A DNA stretch of 64,000 nucleotides, taken from NCBI GenBank assembly GCA_946478525.1, contig CAMLCH010000001.1, positions 62,001 to 126,000 of the forward strand, in the 5' to 3' direction. Made by a program: the position numbers and the translations under genes. This DNA is from Snodgrassella alvi_G (GTDB taxonomy: Bacteria > Pseudomonadota > Gammaproteobacteria > Burkholderiales > Neisseriaceae). The number at the start of each line of letters is the position of its first letter. Within the stretch, counting starts at the first letter, position 1. Below, piece after piece: positions 36,543-46,179 of the stretch. Under the pieces are notes generated by a model. The model was not told the DNA's origin. It ran no database searches and saw only the letters and a program-made list of their open reading frames with translations.

Positions 36543-37193
36543 TTATTTTTTACCTTTATTTTCAGTAAGCGCTTTAATCTCATTGTCACTTAAAGCTTTA
36601 TAAGTATTGGCAACAGCGGTAAATGTAAAGTCGTTGTTATTACCATTTTTTTTAAGAACGATAGAGTTAATGGTGACTATTCGTGATAATTTACCTATAT
36701 CACGCACAAATTGAGTAATTTGATCATAGTTACCTCTCAGTGTAATGTGATATGGCAATGTTTCAATTAATTGTTGCCCTATACCGTCTTTATTAGATGA
36801 TTGAGTCTGAATAACTTGTGATGGGGTTATACTTTCCATAGTCAAACCATTTTTCCCTGCATTTTCATTTAATTCCTGAATGAGGTTTGGAATCTCTGCA
36901 GATGTAGGAAGCTGTTTGAGCAAAACTTGAAATAATCTATTGATTTGATTTAGTTCTAATTTTAACTTATCTAAATTCGCTGCTGTTGCACTTTTCTCAA
37001 TGTAACTTTGCTTTAATGTTTCTTCTTCTTTTTTGAGATCATTTATTTTCTCATTGGTATCGCTGAAAATAAAAATATAGGCCAGTAAAAGAATAAAAAC
37101 GATAACTATTGCGCCCATTATAAGTTGTACTGTACGACTTTGATATGGTAGGTTTTTTAAATCTATTGATTTTAGATTAATGTTTTTGGCCAT
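36543..37193 (-). CDS. pilO: Type IV pilus inner-membrane protein PilO
   Basis: A 216-residue bitopic protein: cytoplasmic N-terminus, one transmembrane helix (about residues 24-44), a coiled-coil region (45-95) and a ferredoxin-like periplasmic domain (ITLRGNYDQITQFVRDIGKLSRIV). It pairs with PilN to form the alignment subcomplex of the pilus machine. Confidence 0.94.
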   Translation of the reverse strand: MAKNINLKSIDLKNLPYQSRTVQLIMGAIVIVFILLLAYIFIFSDTNEKINDLKKEEETLKQSYIEKSATAANLDKLKLELNQINRLFQVLLKQLPTSAEIPNLIQELNENAGKNGLTMESITPSQVIQTQSSNKDGIGQQLIETLPYHITLRGNYDQITQFVRDIGKLSRIVTINSIVLKKNGNNNDFTFTAVANTYKALSDNEIKALTENKGKK

Positions 37194-37207
37194 TTTAAGC
37201 TACTCCA

Positions 37208-37870
37208 TCAATTAGATGCTGCTGAAGGTATTTCATTGGATGAATTTTGCTGAGAATCTGTATTTTGCTCTGATGCAGCTATTTCACCATTATTTGATTG
37301 ATTGGAATCCATAGATTCTTCAATTGGTCCTTCAATGTTATTTATACTTACTCTAATGCTAAATTCTTGAGCATTATTAACACGTTTAATATTTAGTAAT
37401 TCTGGAGTGCTAAACAAGCGACCAGGTAAAGCCGACATAAACGCTGCTGTACGTGAGTCACTAAAAGCTCGACCTCTAATAATGTAAGTATTAGGATTTT
37501 GGGCTTCGATACTGGTCACATATAATCCAGTCGGTGCCAGAACGTTAAGCGTATCTAGAATATGCGCTGCTTCAAAACGACGATTAGATAACTCTTCTAC
37601 TTTTTGTTGACGCGCCATAAAATTTTGTCGCTCTTCTTTTAATTTGGATATCTGTGCAATTTCATCGTCTAGTTTTTTTATGCCATTTTGTAATTGTAAA
37701 ACGCGCTGTTCATGACCTCTTATAATATTGTCAATAATGAAAAAGCCTAAACCAGCTAAAACAACTCCAATGAGAATGGCAGCCAGCATTAGTGTTTGAA
37801 ATTCTTTTTTCTTTTTAGCCAGTAATGCTTCGCGGTAGGGAAGTAAGTTAATTTTTAATAATGGCAACAT
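37208..37870 (-). CDS. pilN: Type IV pilus inner-membrane protein PilN
   Basis: A 220-residue protein. The N-terminus LLKINLLPYREALLAKKKKEF contains the INLLPYR motif by which PilN docks into PilM. A transmembrane helix (about 28-48), a coiled coil (52-90) and a ferredoxin-like domain follow. The C-terminal tail (about 185-220) is rich in Ser, Asn and Gln, longer than a minimal PilN. It starts one base after pilM. Confidence 0.95.
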   Translation of the reverse strand: MLPLLKINLLPYREALLAKKKKEFQTLMLAAILIGVVLAGLGFFIIDNIIRGHEQRVLQLQNGIKKLDDEIAQISKLKEERQNFMARQQKVEELSNRRFEAAHILDTLNVLAPTGLYVTSIEAQNPNTYIIRGRAFSDSRTAAFMSALPGRLFSTPELLNIKRVNNAQEFSIRVSINNIEGPIEESMDSNQSNNGEIAASEQNTDSQQNSSNEIPSAASN

Positions 37871-37871
37871 T

Positions 37872-38960
37872 TTATAATCCTCGTATGGCTAGACCAAAAG
37901 CAACAGTTAGTAAACCACTCTGTTGAAGTAAGTTGTTCCCATCTATTTTATTATCAGTTTGTGCCAATAAAACTGGATTGATTAATTTGGTAGAGATATT
38001 GGTTTGTTGATGTACTAATTTAGCAAAATCATCAGTATTTTGATTTTCATAGCCAAGTATCATGATTTCTTCAATATCATTTCCCTGACTAGCTGAGGTG
38101 AAGTAGAATTGCAGAACTCTTTGCACTTCTTGAGTGAATTGTTGTTGAAAAGGTTCAGATACCATAGATTGATAATCTTCAGGTTTAGATGTAACAAAGA
38201 GTACATCCCATGCTTCTTCCTCTGTGAGCTGATAATTACGACGAATTGATTGCAACAGATGCTCATATCCAATACTAATCTCTTGTTTATAAAGCATGAT
38301 TCCATCACGCATAACTATGGCTTGTGTTTCAAACAAATCTATATTGAATACGATTACGCATTTGTTTACTAATTCAGGGTATTTCAAATTTATACAGGTA
38401 ATGGCACTATTCATGATGGCAATTAAATCTACATCCATTTCTGCAGGGATAATATCTGCATCAGTAAAAACGTCCATCATGAAATTTACATCTTCACGTC
38501 TGGTACTAACTAATATTAAATGTTCGATTCCGTCTTCATCAGTCATAATAGTCTGGTAATCATAGCTAGTCTCATCTAGAGAATCATAATGATTTAACTC
38601 CATCATTACCTGTTCTTCTAGAGTAAATGCGGTCTCAGGGCTACGTGTGATAAATTGAATGCTTGCTAATTTTTGTGGAATTGAAACAATTATGTTTTTA
38701 CAATTACTCTGTAATTCTTGATAAGCTTGTTGTAAAATGGCAACAAAATCATCATGATTTTCGATGTTGCCGTTATCAATAATATTTTTCGATATGGGTA
38801 TAATGACGTATTTTTCGAGACAAAATTGATTTAAACTGCGAGCACTCAATAACACCATGTTGATACTTTTATCGGTGAAATTGATGCCCAGACATTGCTT
38901 AGAAGAGGTTGTAACTACCTTCTTATTCTTTGAATTTGCTTTTAATTTCTTCATTTTCAT
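37872..38960 (-). CDS. pilM: Type IV pilus assembly ATPase-like protein PilM
   Basis: An actin-like cytoplasmic protein that binds the PilN tail. GINFTDKSINMVLL and VIFNIDLFETQAIVMRDG are its nucleotide-site strands, with the end GLLTVAFGLAIRGL as in other PilM. The open frame reaches a TTG at 39008, but the ATG at 38960, giving 362 residues, is nearer the family length. The first gene of pilMNOPQ, divergent from the PBP gene at 39100. Confidence 0.93.
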   Translation of the reverse strand: MKMKKLKANSKNKKVVTTSSKQCLGINFTDKSINMVLLSARSLNQFCLEKYVIIPISKNIIDNGNIENHDDFVAILQQAYQELQSNCKNIIVSIPQKLASIQFITRSPETAFTLEEQVMMELNHYDSLDETSYDYQTIMTDEDGIEHLILVSTRREDVNFMMDVFTDADIIPAEMDVDLIAIMNSAITCINLKYPELVNKCVIVFNIDLFETQAIVMRDGIMLYKQEISIGYEHLLQSIRRNYQLTEEEAWDVLFVTSKPEDYQSMVSEPFQQQFTQEVQRVLQFYFTSASQGNDIEEIMILGYENQNTDDFAKLVHQQTNISTKLINPVLLAQTDNKIDGNNLLQQSGLLTVAFGLAIRGL

Positions 38961-39099
38961 GAAAGGGCTTTCTGTCTGGTAATTAACTAAGTGATACTTG
39001 CTATTCAAGGATTATAGGTTGCATTTCTAACACAATTAGGTACAAAGTTTACTTTATTTTTAATATGGTTCGCAGCCACTAAATGAAATTTAATTAATT

Positions 39100-41454
39100 A
39101 TGATAAGAAAATTACTACTTTCTGTTATTGGTTTGTTTGTAGGCTTAGGACTTTTTGCTGTGGGGCTACTGGCAATTGCCATTTTTGTGAATTATCCTAA
39201 ACTGCCTTCACTTGAAGCCGTGACACACTATCAGCCTAAGATGCCTTTGGCTATTTATTCTTCTGATGGCAAACTTTTAGGACAGTTTGGCGAGGAGCGT
39301 CGTGCTTTTACTAAGATTGAGGATTTTCCTCAAGTTTTGAAAGATGCAGTTATCGCCGCGGAGGATAAACGATTTTATGATCATGGTGGAGTAGATGTCA
39401 TTGGTATTGCTCGTGCGCTGATCATGAATATGACAGGTGGGGTGCAATCAGGTGCTAGTACCATTACACAGCAGGTAGCACGCAATTTCTATCTGACTAA
39501 TGAACGTACTTATACCCGTAAATTTAATGAAGCACTACTGGCTTATAAAATTGAACAGCAGCTGAGTAAAGATCAAATTTTGGAATTGTATTTCAATCAG
39601 ATCTATCTGGGTCAGCGGGCTTATGGTTTTACCGCTGCGGCACAAGTGTATTTTAATAAGCCTGTACAGAAATTAGATTTGGCTGAAGCAACCATCTTAG
39701 CTGGATTACCCAAAGCGCCATCTACCTTTAATCCGATTGTGAATCCCAAACGAGCAAAACTGAGACAACGCTATATTCTTAATAATATGGTGGAGTTGGG
39801 TAAAATTACTCAGGCACAGGCAGATGCGGCCTTTAATCAACCATTACACTATCAGCATTATCAGCAACCGATTGATCAGAATGCTCTATATATTGCTGAA
39901 ATGGTACGTCAGCAGATGTATGAGAAATATGGCGACTCTGCCTACACACAGGGTTTTCGAGTTTATACTACCGTAAACTCGCAGGAGCAGGCTGTTGCTA
40001 CTCAGGCGTTGCGCAAGGTGCTGGCTAACTATGACAGGGGTGCATCATATCGTGGTGCTGAAGGATTTTTTGATTTGAGTAAAATCCCTGCTGATAATCG
40101 TGATGAACAGATTGAGCAGTTCCTGATGTACAGAACGCCTGTAGATGGAATGGTACCGGGTGTCGTGACTGAAATTAATTCAAATTCTATTACAGTTTAT
40201 ATTGGCGGAACTGGCGAAATAAAAATTAGCGGCAATAGCTACAATTGGATAAAACGTGCTATCAATAATCAATCTTTAGGAGAAAATGCTCTACGTATAG
40301 GTTCTGTTGTGCATATCCGCGGTGACGGTAAAACTTATCGGGTCGTACAGCAGCCAGAATTGCAGGGTGCTATTGTGGCTCTTGATGCCAAAACCGGTGC
40401 AGTTAAGGCTTTGGTTGGCGGATATGATTTTTATCGTCGTAGCTTCAATCGCGCGACTCAGGCTAAACGCCAGCCGGGATCATCTTTTAAACCTTTTATT
40501 TACTCAGCTGGTATATCTAAAGGTTTTACTATTTCAACTATGGTTAATGATGCACCGCTTGTTATACCCGGTATGGGACCAGGTGGACGTCCTTGGACTC
40601 CTAAGAATTCAGACGGGCGTTATGCAGGTTTTATTACTCTCCGACAAGCATTAACTGCATCTAAGAACATGGTTTCCATTCGTGTATTGATGGCAGTTGG
40701 AGTAGACTATACTAAACAATATGTTCAGCGGTTTGGATTTAAAGCCGATCAAATTCCTTCAAGTCTATCGATGGCTTTAGGCAGCGGTGAAGTTACTCCT
40801 ATGCAAATGGCTGAAGGTTTTGCTGTTTTTGCTAACGGCGGTTATAAAGTATCTAATTATGTCATAGATAAAATTTATGATAGCAACGGTAACTTACGTG
40901 CTCAAATGCAACCATTGGTGGCTAAGCAAAATGCGCCTCTGGCTATTGATCCGCGCAATGCTTTCGTCTTATATCATATGATGATGGATGTAGTGAATTA
41001 TGGCACAGCACATAGTGCTCGTGCTTTGGGTCGTAGTGATATTGCAGGTAAAACAGGAACAACTAATAACAATAAAGATGCCTGGTTTGTGGGCTTTAAT
41101 CCTAATTTAGTCAGTGCGGTATATATCGGTTTTGACCGTCCGCGCAGTATGGGACGTTCGGCATTTGGTGGCACGATTGCCTTACCAGTGTGGCTGGAGT
41201 ATATGCGCTATGCACTGAAAGGTCAGCCTAATGTAAATGTACCAGCTCCGGCAGGGATGGTACAAAAAGGACGTGATTTTTACCTGAATGAGTTCCAATC
41301 CACTAATCCTGCTCTGCCTCTGGATAACCGTGCTGACGGACCGGTAGGGGGTAATGGCGGTGGTAGAGATGATGATTATCAGGATGATGGTCCATCTTCA
41401 CCAGCTCCGGCTCCAAGTGGTGGTCAGGCGGCTCCGTTGGATTCTTTATTTTAA
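39100..41454 (+). CDS. mrcA: Penicillin-binding protein 1A
   Basis: A 784-residue class A PBP: one N-terminal transmembrane helix (about residues 5-30), then a glycosyltransferase domain with catalytic Glu88 in EDKRFYDHGGVD and GASTITQQVARNFYL, an OB-like insert (about 320-430), and a transpeptidase domain. In the latter the SxxK is Ser461-Lys464, SKN follows near residue 523, and KTGT is at 651-654. The C-terminal tail (about 740-784) is rich in Gly, Asp, Pro and Ala. It polymerises and cross-links peptidoglycan. The ponA-pilM divergent arrangement is characteristic of Neisseriaceae. Confidence 0.97.
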   Translation: MIRKLLLSVIGLFVGLGLFAVGLLAIAIFVNYPKLPSLEAVTHYQPKMPLAIYSSDGKLLGQFGEERRAFTKIEDFPQVLKDAVIAAEDKRFYDHGGVDVIGIARALIMNMTGGVQSGASTITQQVARNFYLTNERTYTRKFNEALLAYKIEQQLSKDQILELYFNQIYLGQRAYGFTAAAQVYFNKPVQKLDLAEATILAGLPKAPSTFNPIVNPKRAKLRQRYILNNMVELGKITQAQADAAFNQPLHYQHYQQPIDQNALYIAEMVRQQMYEKYGDSAYTQGFRVYTTVNSQEQAVATQALRKVLANYDRGASYRGAEGFFDLSKIPADNRDEQIEQFLMYRTPVDGMVPGVVTEINSNSITVYIGGTGEIKISGNSYNWIKRAINNQSLGENALRIGSVVHIRGDGKTYRVVQQPELQGAIVALDAKTGAVKALVGGYDFYRRSFNRATQAKRQPGSSFKPFIYSAGISKGFTISTMVNDAPLVIPGMGPGGRPWTPKNSDGRYAGFITLRQALTASKNMVSIRVLMAVGVDYTKQYVQRFGFKADQIPSSLSMALGSGEVTPMQMAEGFAVFANGGYKVSNYVIDKIYDSNGNLRAQMQPLVAKQNAPLAIDPRNAFVLYHMMMDVVNYGTAHSARALGRSDIAGKTGTTNNNKDAWFVGFNPNLVSAVYIGFDRPRSMGRSAFGGTIALPVWLEYMRYALKGQPNVNVPAPAGMVQKGRDFYLNEFQSTNPALPLDNRADGPVGGNGGGRDDDYQDDGPSSPAPAPSGGQAAPLDSLF

Positions 41455-41473
41455 GCAAAAGTAGTTATGTTTA

Positions 41474-41508
41474 AAATCAGGTCATCTGTGCAGATGGCCT
41501 GATTTTTT
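41474..41508 (+). terminator. mrcA terminator
   Basis: ATCAGGTCATCTG (41476-41488) and CAGATGGCCTGAT (41491-41503), one G-T pair, 2-nt apparent loop, then TTTTTTA. Confidence 0.9.
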
Positions 41509-41510
41509 TA

Positions 41511-42178
41511 TGGCGATCATTTCATTTAAATTACAAAAAAATAAAAGATGCTAATTGGTTTTATTCATATTTAATCTGATTGATATATTTTAAATTTAAA
41601 TGTGTTTGGTTTAGAAAATTATACTCTTTAATGAATTAAAGATTTTATTATCCATAAAATTCAAATTATTATTGGTATCATTTGGACGTAGGATTTTTGA
41701 TTTTAGATAATTTTATTAGTTTGAACTATTATTAACATGTAATGATTATTGAGTATATGTGTTAAGCCAATGCTACTACGCAGTTGAGTATAAAAAACCT
41801 GAAACTCATTGTTTTTTAATTTATTCACGTTTAACTTAATAAATCTGGTATTTTCATCGCTCAATTTTATGTACATGTAAATCTTATTTATCTTAATATT
41901 AATAATAAATATATTTTTAATTCAATGTATTTTGCCAGTTGCTATTTTTGCCAGTTGCTATTTTTTTCAGCTGATGAAAGATAAATTAATGTGACAAATA
42001 GCTCTGGTAGTGATTTAAGTTAATAACATCTAAATATTTCTATAAATCTATGGCGGTTGAGCGATGAATTGTTATACGATTTGTTAAATATTCTACTTTA
42101 ATAAAACTATAAATCATGATTAAATATTAATAATATAAATAATTATGTTAAGTTGTTTTCAGACTGAAAGGAAGAAAA
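41511..42178. other. AT-rich spacer upstream of ppk2
   Basis: About 670 bp with no gene. It holds a 16-bp tandem repeat at 41933-41964 and, near the ppk2 start, the dyad TTTCAG-A-CTGAAA around 42158-42170. The long leader of ppk2 may carry regulation that I cannot read. Confidence 0.55.
41933..41964. repeat. 16-bp tandem duplication
   Basis: Two perfect head-to-tail copies of TGCCAGTTGCTATTTT in the spacer before ppk2. Confidence 0.8.
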
Positions 42179-43114
42179 ATGAGTAGTCAGCTGCCTCAGC
42201 CATCTGGTCAAAGAAATGTAGATGATGTAGATAAAGATGCAAATATGCAGGTGTTTGAAAGGAGTGTGCTGGAATATTCAGATAAAAGAAATAGCGATGA
42301 AGATTCTCCCTATGCGCCACTTCCAGAAAGCTACCCTTATCGTACTAGAATGCGCCGGATTGTATATGAAAAAGAAAAAACGAAATTGCAAATTGAGCTG
42401 CTTAAAGTACAAAGTTGGGTAAAAGAATCCGGTCAAAAAATTGTGGCTTTGTTTGAAGGCAGGGATGCAGCTGGAAAAGGAGGAACTATTAAGCGGTTCA
42501 TGGAACATCTGAATCCGCGTGGTGCTCGAGTTGTTGCTTTAGAAAAACCTTCAGATATAGAACGAGGTCAGTGGTATTTCCAACGTTATATTGAAAAATT
42601 GCCGACCAGCGGAGAAATGGTTTTTTTTGACCGCTCATGGTATAACCGTGCAGGGGTTGAGCGAGTTATGGGTTTTTGTAAACCACATGAATATTTGCAA
42701 TTTATGCGCCAGACTCCTGAGCTGGAGCGAATGCTGGTAAATAGTGGGATACATCTATTTAAATTTTGGTTTTCTGTATCGCGTGAGGAACAGTTACGGC
42801 GTTTTATTTCCCGTCGTGATGATCCACTAAAGCATTGGAAACTGTCCCCAGTAGATATCCAGTCACTTGATCGGTGGGATGATTATACAGCAGCGAAAAA
42901 TGATATGTTTTTCCACACACACACGGGTGATGCACCATGGATAGTTATTAAATCTGATGATAAAAAAAGAGCCAGAATTAATTGTATACGCCATTTTTTA
43001 ACTAATTTAGATTACCCTGGTAAGGATATAAAAGCTATTGGAGCGGTTGATGATTTAATTGTATTGAAGCCACAAACACAATTTAAGATTTCTACGGATA
43101 CTTTAATTGATTGA
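42179..43114 (+). CDS. ppk2: Polyphosphate kinase 2
   Basis: A 311-residue PPK2 of the one-domain type. The Walker A is GRDAAGKGG at residues 94-102. The lid and Walker B part is VFFDRSWYNRAGVERVMGFC (about 147-166). KFWFSVSREEQLRRFISRRDDPLKHWKLS (in parts) and the SDDKKRARINCIRHFL tail are also typical. It uses polyphosphate to phosphorylate nucleotides, mainly GDP or ADP. The first 50 residues are polar and variable. A Ppx-family hydrolase is encoded at 7.8 kb. Confidence 0.95.
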   Translation: MSSQLPQPSGQRNVDDVDKDANMQVFERSVLEYSDKRNSDEDSPYAPLPESYPYRTRMRRIVYEKEKTKLQIELLKVQSWVKESGQKIVALFEGRDAAGKGGTIKRFMEHLNPRGARVVALEKPSDIERGQWYFQRYIEKLPTSGEMVFFDRSWYNRAGVERVMGFCKPHEYLQFMRQTPELERMLVNSGIHLFKFWFSVSREEQLRRFISRRDDPLKHWKLSPVDIQSLDRWDDYTAAKNDMFFHTHTGDAPWIVIKSDDKKRARINCIRHFLTNLDYPGKDIKAIGAVDDLIVLKPQTQFKISTDTLID

Positions 43115-43182
43115 TGACAATTTATATTTTTGTTCATTTGCTAATTGCCAATTATTTTTTGAGGAATATTTTATTGCGTATT

Positions 43183-43248
43183 ATGGAAGAATCAATTGAA
43201 TTAAATGAATTAAATGAATTAAATGAATTAAATGAATTAAATCTCTGA
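43183..43248 (+). other. Possible 21-codon leader frame built on a 9-bp repeat
   Basis: ATG at 43183 opens MEESI followed by five ELN units and a Leu, then TGA. The frame could also begin at TTG 43174, which has GAGG upstream. It ends 40 bp before proA. It could be a leader peptide or simply a repeat that happens to be open. Confidence 0.25.
43198..43242. repeat. 9-bp tandem repeat, five copies
   Basis: GAATTAAAT repeated five times without error between ppk2 and proA. A unit of nine bases keeps any reading frame through it. Confidence 0.9.
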
Positions 43249-43288
43249 ACTACTGTGATGTTTAATTACAGTTAAAGAAGTTATTGAT

Positions 43289-44548
43289 ATGGAACTAACA
43301 AATTATATTACGGAAACTGCCAAAGCCGCCAAAGAGGCTTTTTATTCATTTTCTGCAGTAAATTCTGCTCAGAAAAATCACGCTTTATCTTTAATAGCTG
43401 AAGGTATTATCGCCAATTCTGAAAATATACTTCAAGCAAATTATTTGGATATGCAATGTGCGCAACAAAAAGGACTGGCAGCAGCATTACTTGATCGTTT
43501 GCTATTGACTGAAAAAAGTATACAGTCGATGGCGGACGGTGTTTTACAGGTTTTAGCCTTGCCTGATCCGATCGGTGAAATGAATGGTTTTCGCACTTTA
43601 CCGAGCGGAATTACCTTGGGCAAAATGCGTGTTCCACTTGGTGTGATTGGTATTATTTATGAATCTCGTCCTAATGTTACTCTAGATGCTGCGATTTTAT
43701 GTTTAAAATCGGGTAATAGTTGTATTCTCAGAGGAGGGACTGAAGCAATCAATAGTAATAAAGCAATCGCAACAGTTATCAGTTCTGCGTTAAGTCAGGC
43801 TAATATACCTACAGAAACGGTAAGCCTGATTACAGAAACTGATCGGGCAGGTGTGGATATAATGTTGCAGTTACCACAATATATTGATGTGATTATTCCT
43901 CGTGGCGGTAAGGGGTTGGTTCAACGTATTAATGAAAAAGCACGAGTACCAGTAATCAAACATCTTGATGGTATTTGTCATGTTTATATTGATGAGGATG
44001 CTGATAAAGACATGGCGATTAAAATTGCCGTAAATGCTAAAACTTCTCGATATGGTACATGCAATACTATGGAAACTTTATTGGTGCACCAAAGCCAAGC
44101 TAAAGAAGTATTACCTTTATTGCAAAAAAAATATGCAGAAAAGGGAGTGCAATTGCGAGGTTGTCCGGTAACTCAGAATATTTTACAAGAAAGGGTATGC
44201 GCAGCCACAGAAGAGGATTGGTCTACAGAATATCTAGCCCCTATTTTGTCAATCAAAGTAGTAAGAGATATTGATGAGGCAATCAGGCATATTAATTATT
44301 ATGGTAGTCATCATACTGACAGTATCGTAACCAATAACTATATGCATTCTCAATTATTTTTGCGTGCAGTGGATTCCAGTAGTGTTATGGTCAACGCTTC
44401 AACTCGTTTTGCTGATGGCTTTGAATACGGTCTTGGAGCCGAGATCGGTATTTCCACAGATAAAATTCATGTTCGTGGTCCGGTTGGATTAGAAGGTTTA
44501 ACTAGCCAGAAATGGATTGTTTTAGGGCATGGAGAGATTCGTAATTAA
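43289..44548 (+). CDS. proA: Gamma-glutamyl phosphate reductase
   Basis: A 419-residue aldehyde-dehydrogenase-fold enzyme that makes glutamate 5-semialdehyde, second step of proline synthesis. Visible are PLGVIGIIYESRPNVTLDAA (about residues 117-136), ILRGGTEAINSN, VIPRGGKGLV and the catalytic Cys in RYGTCNTMETLL (about 255). Length is normal. proB is not adjacent. Confidence 0.97.
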   Translation: MELTNYITETAKAAKEAFYSFSAVNSAQKNHALSLIAEGIIANSENILQANYLDMQCAQQKGLAAALLDRLLLTEKSIQSMADGVLQVLALPDPIGEMNGFRTLPSGITLGKMRVPLGVIGIIYESRPNVTLDAAILCLKSGNSCILRGGTEAINSNKAIATVISSALSQANIPTETVSLITETDRAGVDIMLQLPQYIDVIIPRGGKGLVQRINEKARVPVIKHLDGICHVYIDEDADKDMAIKIAVNAKTSRYGTCNTMETLLVHQSQAKEVLPLLQKKYAEKGVQLRGCPVTQNILQERVCAATEEDWSTEYLAPILSIKVVRDIDEAIRHINYYGSHHTDSIVTNNYMHSQLFLRAVDSSSVMVNASTRFADGFEYGLGAEIGISTDKIHVRGPVGLEGLTSQKWIVLGHGEIRN

Positions 44549-44631
44549 TATTTGTTAAATTTATACTGAATCTTTGTTAAAATTAATTTTTAAGATGGGT
44601 GTTATTTGACGATGTAATTGAGTTTAATTTA

Positions 44632-44663
44632 ATTATAATACGCTGCGTGTTATGTATTATAAT
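44632..44663 (+). terminator. Dyad after proA
   Basis: ATTATAATAC (44632-44641) / GTATTATAAT (44654-44663), perfect, 12-nt loop, followed by ATTTTG. Very AT-rich stem, so a weak terminator or an operator-like dyad before htpX. Confidence 0.4.
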
Positions 44664-44791
44664 ATTTTGATAATAGGTAAACGAAGCTGTTATTACTATT
44701 ATTTTATTTGATGTTTTCAAAGTTTATCTGGCTTGGTCCAACAACGATTTTCAATCTTAATTTATAACTTTTTAAATTCAAAGGGTGTTGC

Positions 44792-45646
44792 GTGAAACGT
44801 ATTTTGTTGTATTTGGCTACCAATTTAGCTGTCATATTAGTTATTAATATTGTTCTTAATATTGTCTTTCATCTTTTTGGTTTATCATCATCTATAGGTG
44901 ATATTAAAGGTCTGTTAGTTCTATCTGTTGTAGTTGGTTTTACTGGATCTATTATTTCCCTATTGATGTCTAAAACATTAGCGGTTAGATCTGTTAATGC
45001 GCAGATTATTACTATCCCGCGGAATGCTGCTGAAACATGGTTAGTAAACACAGTGGCCAGTCTGGCTAATCAATGGAATGTAGCTATGCCGGAAGTAGCG
45101 GTTTATGATTCGGATGAACCTAATGCTTTTGCCACAGGTGCAACACGTAATAAGTCTCTGATAGCTGTGAGTACTGGTTTATTACATAGTATGTCTCAGG
45201 ATGAGGTTGAAGCAGTATTGGCGCATGAAATGGCTCACGTTGGTAATGGAGACATGGTAACCATGGCTCTAATACAAGGTGTGCTCAATACTTTTGTTGT
45301 TTTTGCTTCTCGCCGGATTGCTGAGATTATTGCTTCCAATGATAATGAAGTAATTGAGCGTGGTACTTATTATTTGGTAAGTATAGTTTTGCAGATTGTA
45401 TTTGGTATTCTTGCTAGTTTTATTGTGTTGTGGTTCAGCAGGCAACGAGAATATCGTGCAGATGCTGGTGCTGCTCGCTTAGTAGGAGCAAATAAGATGA
45501 TTGCTGCTTTACAACGTTTAAAAGGTGAAAGTAGCGATTTACCACAAGGTATTGCTGCTTTAGGTATTGCTAGTGCCTCTCGAGATTCATTTTGGAGTAC
45601 GCATCCTTCATTGGATAATCGTATAGAACGGTTACGTCAACTCTAA
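44792..45646 (+). CDS. htpX: Membrane zinc protease HtpX
   Basis: A 284-residue M48 metalloprotease of inner-membrane quality control. Two N-terminal membrane helices (about residues 5-27 and 40-60) precede the active site HEMAH at 145-149. Two more helices (about 155-172 and 190-213) follow, then the third zinc ligand region REYRADAGAA. The GTG start at 44792 has AAGGGTG seven bases upstream. Length is normal. Confidence 0.96.
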   Translation: MKRILLYLATNLAVILVINIVLNIVFHLFGLSSSIGDIKGLLVLSVVVGFTGSIISLLMSKTLAVRSVNAQIITIPRNAAETWLVNTVASLANQWNVAMPEVAVYDSDEPNAFATGATRNKSLIAVSTGLLHSMSQDEVEAVLAHEMAHVGNGDMVTMALIQGVLNTFVVFASRRIAEIIASNDNEVIERGTYYLVSIVLQIVFGILASFIVLWFSRQREYRADAGAARLVGANKMIAALQRLKGESSDLPQGIAALGIASASRDSFWSTHPSLDNRIERLRQL

Positions 45647-46179
45647 ATAATGATTAAGATGGATAGTCCAATTGTCATCGATTGAGCTTTAACTGTATAT
45701 TTTTAAATTTACTAGATAAAAACGTATTTCTTAAATTATCTTAATTAATCGGTTTAAAAACGAAATGCTTTAATCCAAAGTATAAAGATATTTATTCAAA
45801 AGGTAGCCAAATAATATTGGCTACCTTATTTTATATTGTTATATTGAATGTTAATCTGACATACATAAAACATTGCTCAAATATAGTTTTCATCAGTTTT
45901 GGTTTTGAATTCTTACTGGTTTCTGTTGTAAATTTGTGTATTTTAAATCATATTAAGTTGTTACCATATTAATGTTGTTATCATTAGTCGAATTTGTATG
46001 GTATAAATTTTTGCATAATAAAATTGTTTAGTTTTCTGAAAATGATGATCGGTTCAAGAAATTTGGTTTATTAAGTATCTTATTGATTAATTTAATATAG
46101 CTTAAATTATTATCGTTTTAGTTTGTTGAATTTGTGTGTATGTGTAACGAACAATTTTTTAACTACATAGGGGATAAGT
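45647..46179. other. Spacer between htpX and argD
   Basis: About 530 bp, AT-rich, with no gene. It contains the htpX terminator at 45800-45827; the right half should hold the argD promoter. Confidence 0.6.
45800..45832 (+). terminator. Terminator after htpX
   Basis: AAGGTAGCCAA (45800-45810) / TTGGCTACCTT (45817-45827), 6-nt loop, then ATTTTAT. It lies 150 bp beyond the htpX stop. Confidence 0.75.

Noticed and set aside
43198..43242. Five short repeats as a possible CRISPR array
   Set aside because: Units are 9 bp with no spacers between them, so it is a simple tandem repeat. No CRISPR array or cas gene was found in the window.
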